From NCBI GenBank assembly GCA_035235625.1, contig CP141140.1, positions 26,122,685 through 26,186,684 on the forward strand: a stretch of DNA of 64,000 nucleotides, read 5' to 3'. Shown one piece after another: positions 10,074 through 20,921 of this stretch. Within the stretch, counting starts at the first letter, position 1, and every line of letters starts with the position of its first letter. Origin of the DNA: Saururus chinensis (Eukaryota; Streptophyta; Magnoliopsida; Piperales; Saururaceae). The position numbers and the translations under genes were made by a program. The notes below the pieces were generated by a model. That model ran no database searches. It had not been told where the DNA came from and saw nothing but the letters and a program-made list of their open reading frames with translations.

Positions 10074-11493
10074 TGATAAGTATGAAATCTATATCTATTT
10101 TATATGCCTTTTTACCTTATTTGCTAGTATAGATTAAGTTAATTTAGAGTTAGTTATGGTTTATTTAGATTAAGATAGATATTAGTATTTTAGTTTAATT
10201 ATTAATGATTTTGTAGTTATTAGTAGTTTAGATGTGTATTTAAATCAAAGTTGAAATTTTAATTATATTCTACATGTCTAAAATATGGTATTTTATGTTT
10301 TGTAGGTAAAGTGCGCTTATCGAAGTACTTGGACAATGTTTTGAATAGTTCCAAATAGTCTTCACATGCTTTAAAGTGATTTGGACAACTTTTCGGAGTT
10401 ATAAACAAGTTAGAAATTAATATGGACACGAAGGAAAGCTTAATGAACAGAATAGGAACTGTCCAGGAAAACAGAAACACTGTAGCCGATCGATCGGGGT
10501 CACTTACCGATCGATCGGGATAACGTAAATTCAGATGAAAATACAGTGTAGCCGATCGATCGGGAATGCAGGGCGATCGATCGACATAACGTGCAGTTTC
10601 CTTGTTTGACCCAAATTCCAATCCTTTTCATATTGGACTTCTTCCTATGGATCTTCTGCCTATAAAAAGACATATTTGGCTTAAAATTGGGGGATTCCAG
10701 TAGATTTTATGAGGAGAAAAAGGAAGAAGAAGATGGAAGAGAATTCAAAGCTTCTAATAGAGATTCAAGTGCTTTCTTCTACCATGGAAGGCTAAATTTT
10801 TCTTTTACTTAGGAGTTGATGAAGCTATAGATAAGTTTCAGTTTCTTTTCTTTTTAATTTAGATCTCAATTGTGAATGATGACAATTGTATGATATAGAT
10901 TTTCTTTTTAATGGAAGAGCTTTTCATGTTTATTTAAATCTATGTTGATTTATTGTCTTGTAGATGATAGATTGATATGGTTTTGATATTTGCATCGATT
11001 CTAATTTCTGTGATTTAGATGAGATGGTCATACAATAGTTTTAATGTTCAGATAATTAATGACTTGGATGAGTTATACTAAGATTAGATGGGTCATGCCT
11101 ATAGCTAGTTTAGTGTAGATGATCCGTACTATTGTCGAAGATAGTTCATGCCATGGAAGTTAATTAATGATTCTTTTTAAAGTAATTCTAGCTTGTAGCT
11201 GAGAATACTTGTTCATGTTCACACTAGATTTAGATTAAGAGTTAAGGAATTGTTATGGTTCTATAGTGGATTCAATTTTCTAAGTAATTTCCATCAAATT
11301 AATCTCTTATTTTAAACTAGTTGATTCCTTTCTTTTGCTTAATTTAAGTTTAAGTTTATTTTAGTTTTTAATCAGCAAATTCCTTTTTAGATTTAGTGAT
11401 AATTCATCCGTCCCTAAGGTTCGACAACCCTTAAATACTTATCCTAGTACAATTACCTTGTACATTTGCAAAGGGTTTAATTATAAACGATCA
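10074..11493 (+). repeat. 5' LTR of the Athila-like element
   Basis: Starts TGATAAGTATGAAATC and ends ATAAACGATCA; repeated at 20922-22341 with no length difference. It contains four GATCGATC palindromes between about 10490 and 10580. The sequence TATAAAAAGA near 10661 is a plausible TATA box. The 120-codon minus-strand frame inside it is non-coding LTR sequence read through the palindromes. Confidence 0.93.
10485..10590. promoter_or_regulatory. Cluster of four GATCGATC palindromes in the 5' LTR
   Basis: Four copies of (C/G)CGATCGATCG within about 100 bp, upstream of the putative TATA box. Placement in the LTR suggests a protein-binding or methylation-related role, which is inference. The same cluster is unchanged in the 3' LTR. 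Confidence 0.5.
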
Positions 11494-11499
11494 AGTTTT

Positions 11500-11517
11500 T
11501 GGCGCCGTTGCCGGGGA
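11500..11517 (+). promoter_or_regulatory. Primer-binding site, tRNA-Asp (GTC)
   Basis: TGGCGCCGTTGCCGGGGA lies 6 bp after the 5' LTR. It is complementary to the 3' end of plant tRNA-Asp, including the CCA tail, and would prime minus-strand DNA synthesis. tRNA-Asp priming is typical of the Athila/Tat group. Confidence 0.9.
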
Positions 11518-11793
11518 CGGTGTTGACTTGTTATTAAATTAGAATTAGGATAATTCTAGCTACTTTAGATTCAGTTTGCTTTAGTTTTTAGGTTAATTTT
11601 TAGTTTCTTACCTTTTGTTAATTTGATTTTGTAGGCTGAGTTGAAGATCGTGCTCTCTACACTTGTGGCCACAAGTGGACATCGACAAGCATAGTGCTTC
11701 TCTTCGGTTTGCAAGCTCTTTTTCTCTCTTAATTTTTAGTTCTTTTCTTAGTTAGTTTTTACTTATTCTTCCCATTTTTACACTTAAAATTGT

Positions 11794-12591
11794 GTGGTGT
11801 GTTTGTGGTGTATGCGTGGTCGTCGCTCCTTACTCCCCCGATTAGTACCATTTGACCCTGAGCCTGAGCGGACGTCTAGGAGAGCTGAGTTGCCCTCGAC
11901 CTACATCCCTACACCCCCAAACTCTCCCACCAATTCCTCCACCCACACTACTTCTAGCCCCATAATGGCTAAACATCAGTTAGTAGATGCACCACTTAAA
12001 GCTCTAAGGGAGTATTACACTCCCAATGAGTACACCTCTCCTTCATGCATTAGGTTGCCAGCGGTCGCTGCCCAAAATTATGAGATTAAGCCCAATGTCA
12101 TTCAAATGCTTCCATCCTTTTATGGGCTTAATAATGAAAACCCGTATAGGCACCTAGATGACTTCTTAGAACTATGCACAACTTTTAAGCTCTCAAATTT
12201 AACCGATGAGGCTGTTAAACTTCGCCTTTTCCCTTTCACATTGAAAAATAAGGCTAAGGAATGACTTCACTCATTAGAGCCAAACACTATCACAACATGG
12301 GCCCAAATGCAACAAGAGTTCCTTAAAAAATATTTCCCCATAGGTAAGACCAACCAAATGAGAAAGGCCATAACCACTTTTGCCCAACTTCCCACTGAAC
12401 AGTTCCATGAGAGTTGGGATAGACTTAAGGACCTTCTTAGGAGGTGTCCTCATCATGCTGTCCCTAAGTGGCAATTAGTGCAACGTTTTTATGAGGGTCT
12501 TACTGAACAAAACCGTCATCTTGTTGATGCAAGTTGTGGGAGTACCTTCTTGTTAAAAAATGAAAATGAGGCATAGAAACTTTTTGAGGAC
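11794..12591 (+). pseudogene. gag: gag (N-terminal and capsid region), broken
   Basis: One frame runs from 11794 through 12591 into the next segment but is cut by in-frame stops at 12262-12264 (TGA) and 12574-12576 (TAG). The capsid-like retrotransposon gag domain is recognisable: FYGLNNENPYRHLDDFLEL near residue 110, then a segment rich in hydrophobic and basic residues (KLRLFPFTLKNKAKE), then LKKYFPIGKTNQMRKAITTF and FHESWDRLKDLLRRCPHH after the first stop. In the family the first stop falls at a Trp of the KEWL motif. Both stops fit single transitions from sense codons (TGG, CAG). The product would assemble the virus-like particle. Confidence 0.85.
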
Positions 12592-14289
12592 TTGAGTGAA
12601 AATTCTCTTCAACATGCTGCGTTGAATAGAAATGAGAGTGGATTATCTACCTTAAACAATGCCCCCTCTAGGGGTGGCTTGTATGAAGTCAAAAACCCAT
12701 TAGACCTCTCCTCCAAAGTTGATACTTTGAGTAGGAAACTTGACCTCCTTATGACTTCAACCCATCAGCCCACTCCCTTCACTCAAGATGCATGCACAAT
12801 ATGCCTTAGCCCAGCCCATACTATCATTGAGTGCCCCTTTGCCTCTCAATTTCCTGAGCTTATGCAAGACCATGTGAATGCCACCCAATCCTTCCCTAGG
12901 GCTGAGAACAATCCATTTTCAAATACATATAACCCTGGGTGGAGGAATCATCCTAACTTTTCTTGGCGGACACAAAACCAAGGGGTTATGGGTAACCAAC
13001 CCCCTAGGCCCCCATTCCAAGTCCCACCAGCCCATATCCACCAACCTCAAGTGCAACCTCCGTATGTCCAACCCAATAGGAGTCCAAGTTTTGAAGAAAA
13101 GGTCTTGAGTGCCCTGCAAGGCATTCAATCTCAATCCCAACTCCTCCACTCTCACACACAATCTATAGCAAAGTTAGAAGCCCAAATTGGACAACTAGCC
13201 AATGCTATCAATAAGAGAGAGACAGGAACATTGCCGAGTCAGCCCCAACAAAACCCTAAAGGTCAATGTGGAGTAGAGATAGTCAATTCCTCTAATGAAC
13301 AAGTTCAATCCATAACTACCCTTAGGAGTGGTCGACACATTGATAATCAGGTTGGAGAGGAGTCCTTGGGTACCACAAATGAAGGGTTAGACAATTCAGC
13401 CCCTAATGAGCCTTATCAGTTAGAGAGTGAACCAAATTCAAAGGAGTCAGTCTCTCCTTCCCCTTCCTCAGAGCCACAGTCTAAGACCACTTCCGATGGA
13501 TCTTATATCCCTAGGGCACCCTTTCCTCAATGTCTTGACCTGGCCCCACCATTTAGAAAAAGCACAGCTAAGATGGATGATATTCTTGAGACTTTTAAAC
13601 AAGTCAAAATTAATCTCCCCCTCTTAGATGCCATTAAGCAAGTCCCTGCTTATGCTAAGTTCCTCAAAGACCTATGCACTCAAAAGCGTAAATCTAAGAC
13701 TCATGTGTCTAAGAAGGTCTTTCTCACCGAGCAAGTTAGCTCTCTTTTGAAGTTTGACACCCCACCTAAGTATAAGGACCCTAGAGTACCCACTATTTCT
13801 TGTATCATAGGTGATCACTCCATCCATAGAGCCCTCCTTAACCTTGGTGCGAGTGTCAATCTACTCCCTTACTCGGTGTATGAGCAACTAGGGTTAGGAG
13901 AATTACAGCCTACATCAGTTACCTTGCAGCTAGCCGACCGTTCTGTGCGTAAGCCTCGAGGAGTCATTGAGGATGTCTTAGTGAAAGTTGATCGGTTCTT
14001 CTTCCCTGTTGACTTTCTTGTCTTAGATATGGAACCTGTTTGCAATACCACACACCAAATCCCCGTCATTCTAGGTCGCCCCTTCCTTGCCACTGCTAAT
14101 GCTTGTATCAATTGTCGAACGGGAGTGATGGGGATATCATTTGGGAATATGAATGTGAGACTTAATGTGTTCCATGCATCTAATCAGCCACCTATTGAGT
14201 GTGACTTTGAGTGTTTAATGGTTGACCATTTAGATGACCTAGTCAATGAAGCCCTCCCCCTTACCCTAATAGAGATGCTCTTGAAATGA
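12592..14289 (+). pseudogene. gag zinc knuckle and aspartic protease segment
   Basis: Same frame as the upstream gag pieces; 565 codons after the second gag stop. A CCHC zinc knuckle, CTICLSPAHTIIEC, lies near residues 68-81 and binds genomic RNA in this family. A Pro/Gln-rich linker and a coiled-coil-like stretch (residues about 165-205) follow. The retropepsin-like domain is near residues 405-510 (ALLNLGASVNLLPYSVYEQLG, then VILGRPFLATANA). The active-site triplet reads N-L-G where the family has D-(L/S/T)-G, so the catalytic Asp is replaced (codon AAC, 13840-13842). The frame ends in TGA at 14287-14289, overlapping the ATG of the pol frame as ATGA. Confidence 0.85.
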
Positions 14290-15805
14290 CTTTACTATAC
14301 CCAGGGTTAGAGGAGTCCACTCTTGACTCATCTTTGGAGGAGGTCCATAGCCAACTAGCGGCTGCTAGTGTTCTTGAGTCTTCCTCTTGGAAGCTCCAGG
14401 TAGAGCCCTTACCTATATCAGCCTCCACACCTCTTAAGCCCTCCATAGAGTCACCACCTAAGCTTGAATTGAAAAACTTACCCAGCTCTCTCAAGTATGC
14501 TTTCTTGGGACCCAAGGACACTCTCCCAGTCATTATTTCCTCTAGTTTGACTAGTGACCAAGAGAGTAGATTGCTTACCGTCCTTCTCACACATAGGAGA
14601 GCCATAGGATGGACGGTAGCTGACCTTAGGGGGATTGACCCATCCATTTGTATGCACAGGATCCACTTAGAGGACACGGTCAAACCCTCGAGAGAAGGAC
14701 AACGGAGGTTGAACCCAAACATGCGGGAGGTAGTCATGAAGGAGGTGGTTAAGCTTTTAGATGCAGGTATCATATACCCTATCTCTGATAGTGAGTGGGT
14801 GAGTCCTACCCAGGTTGTTCCCAAGAAGTATGGATTCACTGTTAAGTCCAATTCATCAGGAGAGTTAGTCCCTACTAGGGAAACCACAGGGTGGCGAGTG
14901 TGTATAGACTATCGAAAGTTGAATCCATGACCCGAAAGGACCATTTTCCCTTGCCATTCATTGACCAGATCTTAGAAAAACTAGCAGGTCAGGACTTCTA
15001 TTGCTTTCTAGATGGCTACTCAGGATATAATCAGGTACTTGTGTTTCCGGGGGATCAGGAGAAGACCACCTTCACTTGTCCGTTTGGTACATTTGCTTAT
15101 AGACGTATGCCATTTGGTTTGTGTAATGCTCCTGCTACATTTCAGCGTTGTATGATGTCCATATTTTCTGATATGATTGATAAATTTTTGGAAGTTTTTA
15201 TGGATGATTTTTTTGTTTTTGGTGCTTCATTTGATGAGTGTCTCCATAATTTATCTCTTGTGCTTAAACGTTGTGAGGAGACTAATTTGGTTTTGAGTTG
15301 GGAAAAAAGTCATTTTATGGTTCAAGAGGGCATTGTTTTAGGTCATGTTGTTTCCAAACGTGGTATTGAAGTAGACAAGGCCAAAGTTGACCTAATAGCT
15401 AACTTGCCTCCACCCACTACGGTCAGACAAGTTCGTTCTTTTCTTGGCCATGCCGGTTTCTATAGGCGATTCATCAAGGACTTTAGTAAGATTTCCCGTC
15501 CCTTGTGTCATTTGTTGGCTCAGGATGTTCCTTTTGAGTTTGATGATGCCTGTACGAAAGCTTTTACCAAGCTTCGTACACTCCTCTCTACCACCCCTAT
15601 CATTCAGCCCCCTGATTACTCCCTACCCTTTGAGATTATGTGTGATGCCTCTGACTATGCTGTTGGCGCAGTCCTTGGCCAAAGAGTGAACAAAGTCCCC
15701 CATGTCATTTATTACGCTAGTAAGACCCTTTCTGATGCCCAATTGAACTATACCACTACAGAAAAGGAATTGCTAGTTGTTGTCTATGCCCTTGATAAAT
15801 TTTGA
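14286..15805 (+). pseudogene. pol: pol: reverse transcriptase and start of RNase H, frameshifted
   Basis: Two frames cover the domain. 14286-14930 carries the RT N-terminus (RRAIGWTVADLRGIDPS, EVVKLLDAGIIYPISDSEWVSP, then VCIDYRKLN). After a one-base deletion near 14924-14928 the reading continues in 14891-15805 with KDHFPLPFIDQ, FLDGYSGYNQV, RMPFGLCNAPATFQRCM and the catalytic FMDDF box (YxDD equivalent), then the RNase H start IMCDASDYAVGAVLGQ and YTTTEKELLVVVYALDKF. A TGA at 15803-15805 falls where the family has Arg (consistent with CGA to TGA, a CpG transition). The domain would copy element RNA into DNA; the breaks preclude a full product. Confidence 0.9.
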
Positions 15806-16104
15806 TCGTACCTTTTAGGGTAAAAAATCATAATCTTTTCTGATCATGCAGCCTTACGCTACCTTCTTTCTAAGAAGGATACCAAGCCTAGGCTCATCCG
15901 ATGGATTTTGCTCCTTCAAGAGTTCAATTATGAGATTAAAGACAAAAAGGGTGTTGAGAATGTTGTGGCTGATCATTTGTCTAGGATCTTACTTGAGGAA
16001 CCTTCCAACCCTGAACCCCTTGATGATTCTTTCCCCGATGAGCAACTATTTGTTGTCTCTACCAATTCACCCCCTGGTTTGCCCATATTGTTAATTATCT
16101 TGCT
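15806..16104 (+). pseudogene. pol: RNase H C-terminus and linker, broken
   Basis: Continues the RT frame past two stops, 15803-15805 (TGA) and 15821-15823 (TAA), with recognisable [35 protein letters not shown] and [10 protein letters not shown], the typical end of Ty3/gypsy RNase H. Near 16070-16074 a run of five C marks a one-base deletion, after which the integrase continues in another frame ([14 protein letters not shown]). Confidence 0.85.
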
Positions 16105-17362
16105 GTGGGTCGCATTCCCTCTAATTGGACTAAACAGGACAAAGATTTATTCTTTTCTCATATTAAGCACTATTATTGGGATGACCCCGATCTTTTTAAG
16201 TTTTGTTCTGACCAGATTATTCGCCGATGTGTGCCTGATAGTGAATTCCATAGTATTCTAAAATTTTGTCATTCTTATGCTTGTGGAGGTCATTTTGGGG
16301 GAAAGAAAACTGCTGCTAAGGTTCTTCAAAGTGGATTCTACTGGCCCACCTTGTTTAGAGATGCTCATGAGTTTTGTAAGTCTTGTGATAGATGTCAGCA
16401 ACTAGGGGCCCTTTCTCGGAGAGACATGATGCCTCTCCAACCCATCCTCATTGTTGAGATTTTTGATGTTTGGGGAATAGATTTTATGGGACCATTTCCA
16501 CCCTCCTTTGGCTACACTTATATTTTGGTCGTTGTTGATTATGTTTCCAAATGGATTGAAGCCATAGCGACGAAAACCAATGACCATAAGGTTGTGGTGG
16601 CATTTCTCAAGGAACATATTTTTTGTCGATTTGGTACACCTAGGGCAATCATTAGTGATGGGGGTAGCAACTTTTGTAACCGTTCCTTTGAAGCTCTTCT
16701 TCGAAGATATTCCGTCACACATAAAACCCTATCATCCTCAGACTAGTGGTCAAGTAGAGGTGTCTAATCGTGAGATTAAGAAAATCCTTGAGAAAACAGT
16801 GCACCCTGATCGAAAAGATTGGTCCATGCGTCTTAATGATGCCTTATGGGCATATCGGACCGCTTATAAAGCCCCCATTGGCATGTCCCCTTACCGTCTT
16901 GTTTACGGTAAGGCGTGTCACTTACCCGTTGAGTTGGAACACCATGCTTTTTGGGCCATTAAATCATTTAATTTCGACATGGACAAAGCTGGTTCCCACT
17001 GCAAACTCCAACTTAATGAATTGGAAGAGATGTGTCATGAAGCTTATGAGAGTGCCAAATTATATAAACAAAGGACTAAGACTCTACATGACCGTTTAAT
17101 CCATCGAAAGTCCTTTGCACCTAACCAGAAAGTTTGGCTCTTTAATTCTAAATTACGTCTCTTCCCAGGTAAGCTTATATCTCGTTGGGGTGGCCCCTAT
17201 GTTGTTACTCAAGTTTTCCCTCATTGAGCAATTGAAATCTCTGACCCACAAGATAATCGGGTTTGTAAAGTTAATGGTCAGAGACTTAAGCCTGTCATCG
17301 AGAGAGATATTGAGAGGGGTGACATTGACTCTATTGATTTGATTGATCTATTAATACATTAA
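16105..17362 (+). pseudogene. pol: integrase, frameshifted
   Basis: The N-terminal HHCC zinc-binding motif is present: H and H in FCHSYACGGHFGG, C and C in FCKSCDRC. The DDE catalytic core follows: D in WGIDFMGPF, D in [10 protein letters not shown], and E in [13 protein letters not shown]. Between VTHK and PYHPQTSG (about 16722-16730) an 8-bp deletion shifts the frame, so the last catalytic Glu is read from 16580-17227. The C-terminal DNA-binding part ([19 protein letters not shown]) continues past a TGA at 17225-17227 to a TAA at 17360-17362. The enzyme would join element DNA to the chromosome. Confidence 0.9.
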
Positions 17363-18277
17363 GGGAGTGCACACTGTCAGGCTGAAGACACTAAACTTAG
17401 CGCTTCTAGGGAGGCAACCCTTGTTTTATTCGATGTGTTTTTTATGTGTATTTTCTTTCTTTTTCTTTTAGTTTTAATTAACTTTCTTTTATTTAATCCA
17501 TTTAGTGATTTTTTTTATTTATTTAGTAGTTTAGTTAATTAACTGGATTTTTTTCAAAAAAAAAAAAAATTTTGTTTGCCCGTTCGATCGGGACTGTTCC
17601 CGATCGATCGCCCGATCGATCGGTAAGTATCCCGTTCGAATGGTCGTGTCGTCACTTACAACGCGCGCGCCGGCCAGTGCGTTCCGCCGTCGTTTTTTCC
17701 TCCGCCGTGCCGTTGTTTTCCTCCGCCGTCTTCCGTCCCCTATCCGGCGAGATTTTGTCCGACAATCATCCCTCCTCTCCGATTTTTCGTGTAGAATCCA
17801 TTTCCGGAGTCAATTTGAGCTGAATCGGCCTCTATTTCACGTTGTCCCTCTGTTTCACCGGTAAGCCCCAAAATCAATTTTTGTATTTTTCTTTCAATTT
17901 TTGACTAAATCGGGTGCAATTTTTTGTGAAAATTTGTTAGAAATGTCTTTTACACTTTAGATTGATCGTTTGGTATAATTTGATTGACTGATTAAGGCAT
18001 TATGTTCGGTAGATTTCGGATTTTTCAGTCCGCACTGTTTTTGTCGAAAATTTCAATTTTTGAGGCTTTAATGGATCCGTTTATATGTACTTGCTTTACG
18101 AAAGATGCTCAATTTTCACTTGTACATATTATACTTTAATTTGGTACATTTCTGCTCAATTTTTTTTCTAGGGGTATTTTCGTAATTTGATATTATTGTG
18201 TGTGTACAAAAATCTTTCTGCTTTCTAGTCGCTTCCATATCCCTTTTAGCACTTGTTTTTGAGCTTTTTGCAGATCT
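17363..18277 (+). other. Post-pol non-coding spacer of the Athila-like element
   Basis: It contains AGCGCTTCTAGGGAGGCAAC at about 17399-17418, which I recall as a conserved short motif just downstream of pol in Athila-type elements. A further cluster of GATCGATC palindromes lies at 17583-17630, followed by a CG-rich block (17640-17770). The short frames at 17572-17864 overlap in several phases and are not supported. Confidence 0.6.
17583..17632. promoter_or_regulatory. Internal GATCGATC palindrome cluster
   Basis: Two exact GATCGATC octamers flanked by two diverged forms (TTCGATCG, TTCGAATG) between pol and the extra ORF, with the same C/G-rich borders as the LTR clusters. If functional, it might mark a regulatory region of the downstream ORF; that is inference. 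Confidence 0.4.
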
Positions 18278-19375
18278 ATGGCGCACGGTTCTCGTCCTAA
18301 AGCTCCGAAGAAGAGGAAGGGCGCCTCTTCTACTTCGCGTGCTTCATCGTCTACTACCGCCGCTGCCGATCTACATCTTCGGCCTATTGTTTACAAGCGA
18401 CAGGTGGAGTTTGTCCCCACCATTACTGCTGCCCAGTCATGGCTTATGGAGCGAGAGGATTGGTACTCATTTTTCTCACAGATTGTAGCCCCTGACACTC
18501 GCGTGCATCATGAGCAGGTCCGATCTTTTTATGCATCCGCCGTTCTTAATGAGATGGGATATATTGTCAGTACCATTGGCGATATTACGATCACTGTCAC
18601 ACCAGATCTTATAGTTGTAGTGATGGGTCTTGCGCTCTCCAGCTTCACTTATCCCTCTTTTGCTGATTTTGCTTTTCCTGATGAGTATACTATCACGGGG
18701 ACTCTTATGGGACAGGAGCGAGGCCCATCTCTCACATATGGATTGCCAGCTTCTCTCATGACGCGGGACTATCGTTTTGCACATCTGATATTGGAGTATG
18801 ACATATGGTTCCATCGTCATGAGAAGGTTGACTTCACCTTAGCTCGCCTTCTTTATATTCTGGGTCGTGCGGAGCGGATTCACATCGACTTGCCCTCCTT
18901 TGTCTTCGCACGGATGGCAGATATAGTTTCTGGACCAGTGGATGCTCGATTAGCTTTTCCTTTTCTTTTGGAGTAGATTTTTGTTCACTTTCATTTGGAT
19001 TTTCCTTCATATGCACCCACGAGCCGAGGTTTAGGGGTCATTTCCCAAGCGACCCTAAACCGGATGATTACACATCGTCCGCCTTGACCAGCATTCGACG
19101 AGGTGAATGAGGAGGAGCCAGCCACAGAGGGTGTACCAGAGGTTGCAGCTGAGCAGCACATTCCCGCACACGCTAACGACTCTTTCCTTGAGATGGAGCA
19201 TCGCCTTCGCGGACATATTGATTCTTCTCTGGCACAGTTTCAGACGAGGCTTACTGCCCATATAGATGCTCAGATGGCTACTCAGATGACTGAGATGAGG
19301 GGACTTATACAGGGACTGACTGATTTGATTCGTAGCCAATCAGCTCCGGCAGATGCAGATGATAGTGACTAGAGT
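18278..19375 (+). pseudogene. Extra 3' ORF of the Athila-like element (envelope-position ORF), two stops
   Basis: One frame runs 18278-19372 with in-frame stops at 18974-18976 (TAG) and 19082-19084 (TGA). The first 232 codons start with a basic, Ser-rich segment (PKAPKKRKGASS), followed by a globular region containing EQVRSFYASAVLN and LARLLYILGR. This resembles the 'putative plant transposon protein' family found in plant gypsy elements and their host-annotated relatives. The distal part (19103-19372) is acidic with a heptad-like stretch (LEMEHRLRGHIDSSLAQFQTRL). The position after integrase is that of the so-called env-like ORF of Athila, but I see no signal peptide or clear transmembrane segment, so an envelope role is not supported. 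Function unknown. Confidence 0.65.
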
Positions 19376-20906
19376 TCTACTGATGCCTATGATTCTGATG
19401 ATGCTGATATTTAGCTGTGCAGGGGCTACTTTTATCTTTTCTTTTCTTTATTTTATTTTATTTTATTTTATTTTTTTATTTTAATTGTTATCTCTTTTCT
19501 GGTAGATTGGTATTTTAGGTTTGGGAAATTGCTCTTTACCTGTATGTTTCTCATGTTTTCTCCAATCCTATGTACTTCATTTTCAGATTAGTGGAATAGT
19601 TTTAAGTGGTTTTTATCGCTTATTTTCTTTTAAAAGTATATGTCTATTTTTAAAGAGATCAATTTCATGAAGAAAGTTCAAGTAATTAATTAAGTGATGA
19701 AAATGATTAAGTGAGTAATTTCTATTTTATTTTCATTATCTTGGATAATTGTGCTTATATTTTTAAATCACATTTCACACACTTGAAACTTGTAGGAATA
19801 TAATTTTATGATTTATTACTTGTAATCTTAGTGGGATATCTTTAACTAAGCATATATTTTTGAAAACTTGGCAATTGAGTAATTTTTAATATTTTATGAT
19901 AGATTTTTATGCTTAGCTTTTATTTGAAAAAAAAATGGGATAAGTGTGTATAGAAAAAAAAATAAAAAAAAAGAATGAAAAAAAAAAGTTGAAAAAAAAA
20001 TAGATTGAATGAAAAAAATTGATGATGAAAAAAAAAAAGATTTGTTTCTCTTTTTACTGAGTAACCAGACCTTGTGCCTAGGCAAGTATAAGGGATTGCG
20101 TAAAAAGGTGAAAAGTTGAGATAAATTCTTTTATGACTTACTTGGTTCTGTAGCCTTTATAGTTCGAGTTATTAAGCCTGAGGGGTGTTTCAACACCTAG
20201 TGCCTTGAGCCAACTGGATTAGGGACACTGGCCTAACACTTGTTACATGGACTATTTAGAAAGCTTAATAGAACTAAGTATTGCACAAGTCATATTTTAA
20301 GGTATATTATGCTCTTATTCCCTGAATTTAATTTGAAGGCTATTACATGAGGGTTTATTATGAGGTGTTAAGGATGAAAGATTGTCATTGTTATATTTTT
20401 GAGTTAGTAAACTTTAATGAGCTTAGTTAATGGGTCACATAAGATATGCTTGTTAATAAAGAATAAAATTGTATAACTACAAAGTTTCTACACTTTATGT
20501 TTTTGAAATGTATATATGTAGTTGCACAATTATTTCTAAGATGGGGTTATAGAATGGATTATTCCTTACTTGAAAGTGATCAGATCTTAATTGTTTACTT
20601 GTTTCAAGTATTTGTGGTTGGTTCTTTTTAAAAATAGTTATGTGTTTTTAAGAGAAGATTGTTTTTCAAATTTTTATTTTCTTGTTTGTTTGTTTTATTT
20701 TTCTTAGGTTTAGATGTTTGTGGGTATCATTACTGTAAACCCTCACGAGACACAACTCGTCTAACTAGGGACACCTAGGGGTTTAAAGGCTTGTTGCATA
20801 CGCTAAATGCAATCGTGATTCCTACGAAAGTGGCTTTTATTTATTTTTATTTTTTAGATTAGTTGTTTTACTTTGTTTTTGTTTTGCTTGAGGACTAGCA
20901 AAATAT
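19376..20906 (+). other. 3' non-coding region of the Athila-like element
   Basis: About 1.5 kb without coding evidence. It includes an A-rich interrupted tract (19927-20042) and, near its end, the phrase GCTTGAGGACTAGCAAAATA just before the polypurine tract, which I recall from this position in plant Athila-type elements. Confidence 0.6.
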
Positions 20907-20921
20907 AGGTTTGGGGGTATT
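20907..20921 (+). promoter_or_regulatory. Polypurine tract of the Athila-like element
   Basis: AGGTTTGGGGGTATT immediately precedes the 3' LTR start TGATAAG; it is the expected plus-strand primer site. Confidence 0.75.

Noticed and set aside
10259..10621. 120-codon minus-strand frame with PDRS motifs (also 21107-21469)
   Set aside because: Lies inside the LTR; the PDRS repeats are translations of GATCGATC palindromes.
11500..11517. tRNA gene at the tRNA-Asp-like sequence
   Set aside because: Only the 18-nt complement to the tRNA 3' end is present; it is a primer-binding site.
18278..19375. Envelope glycoprotein call for the extra Athila ORF
   Set aside because: No signal peptide, membrane segment or furin-like site seen.
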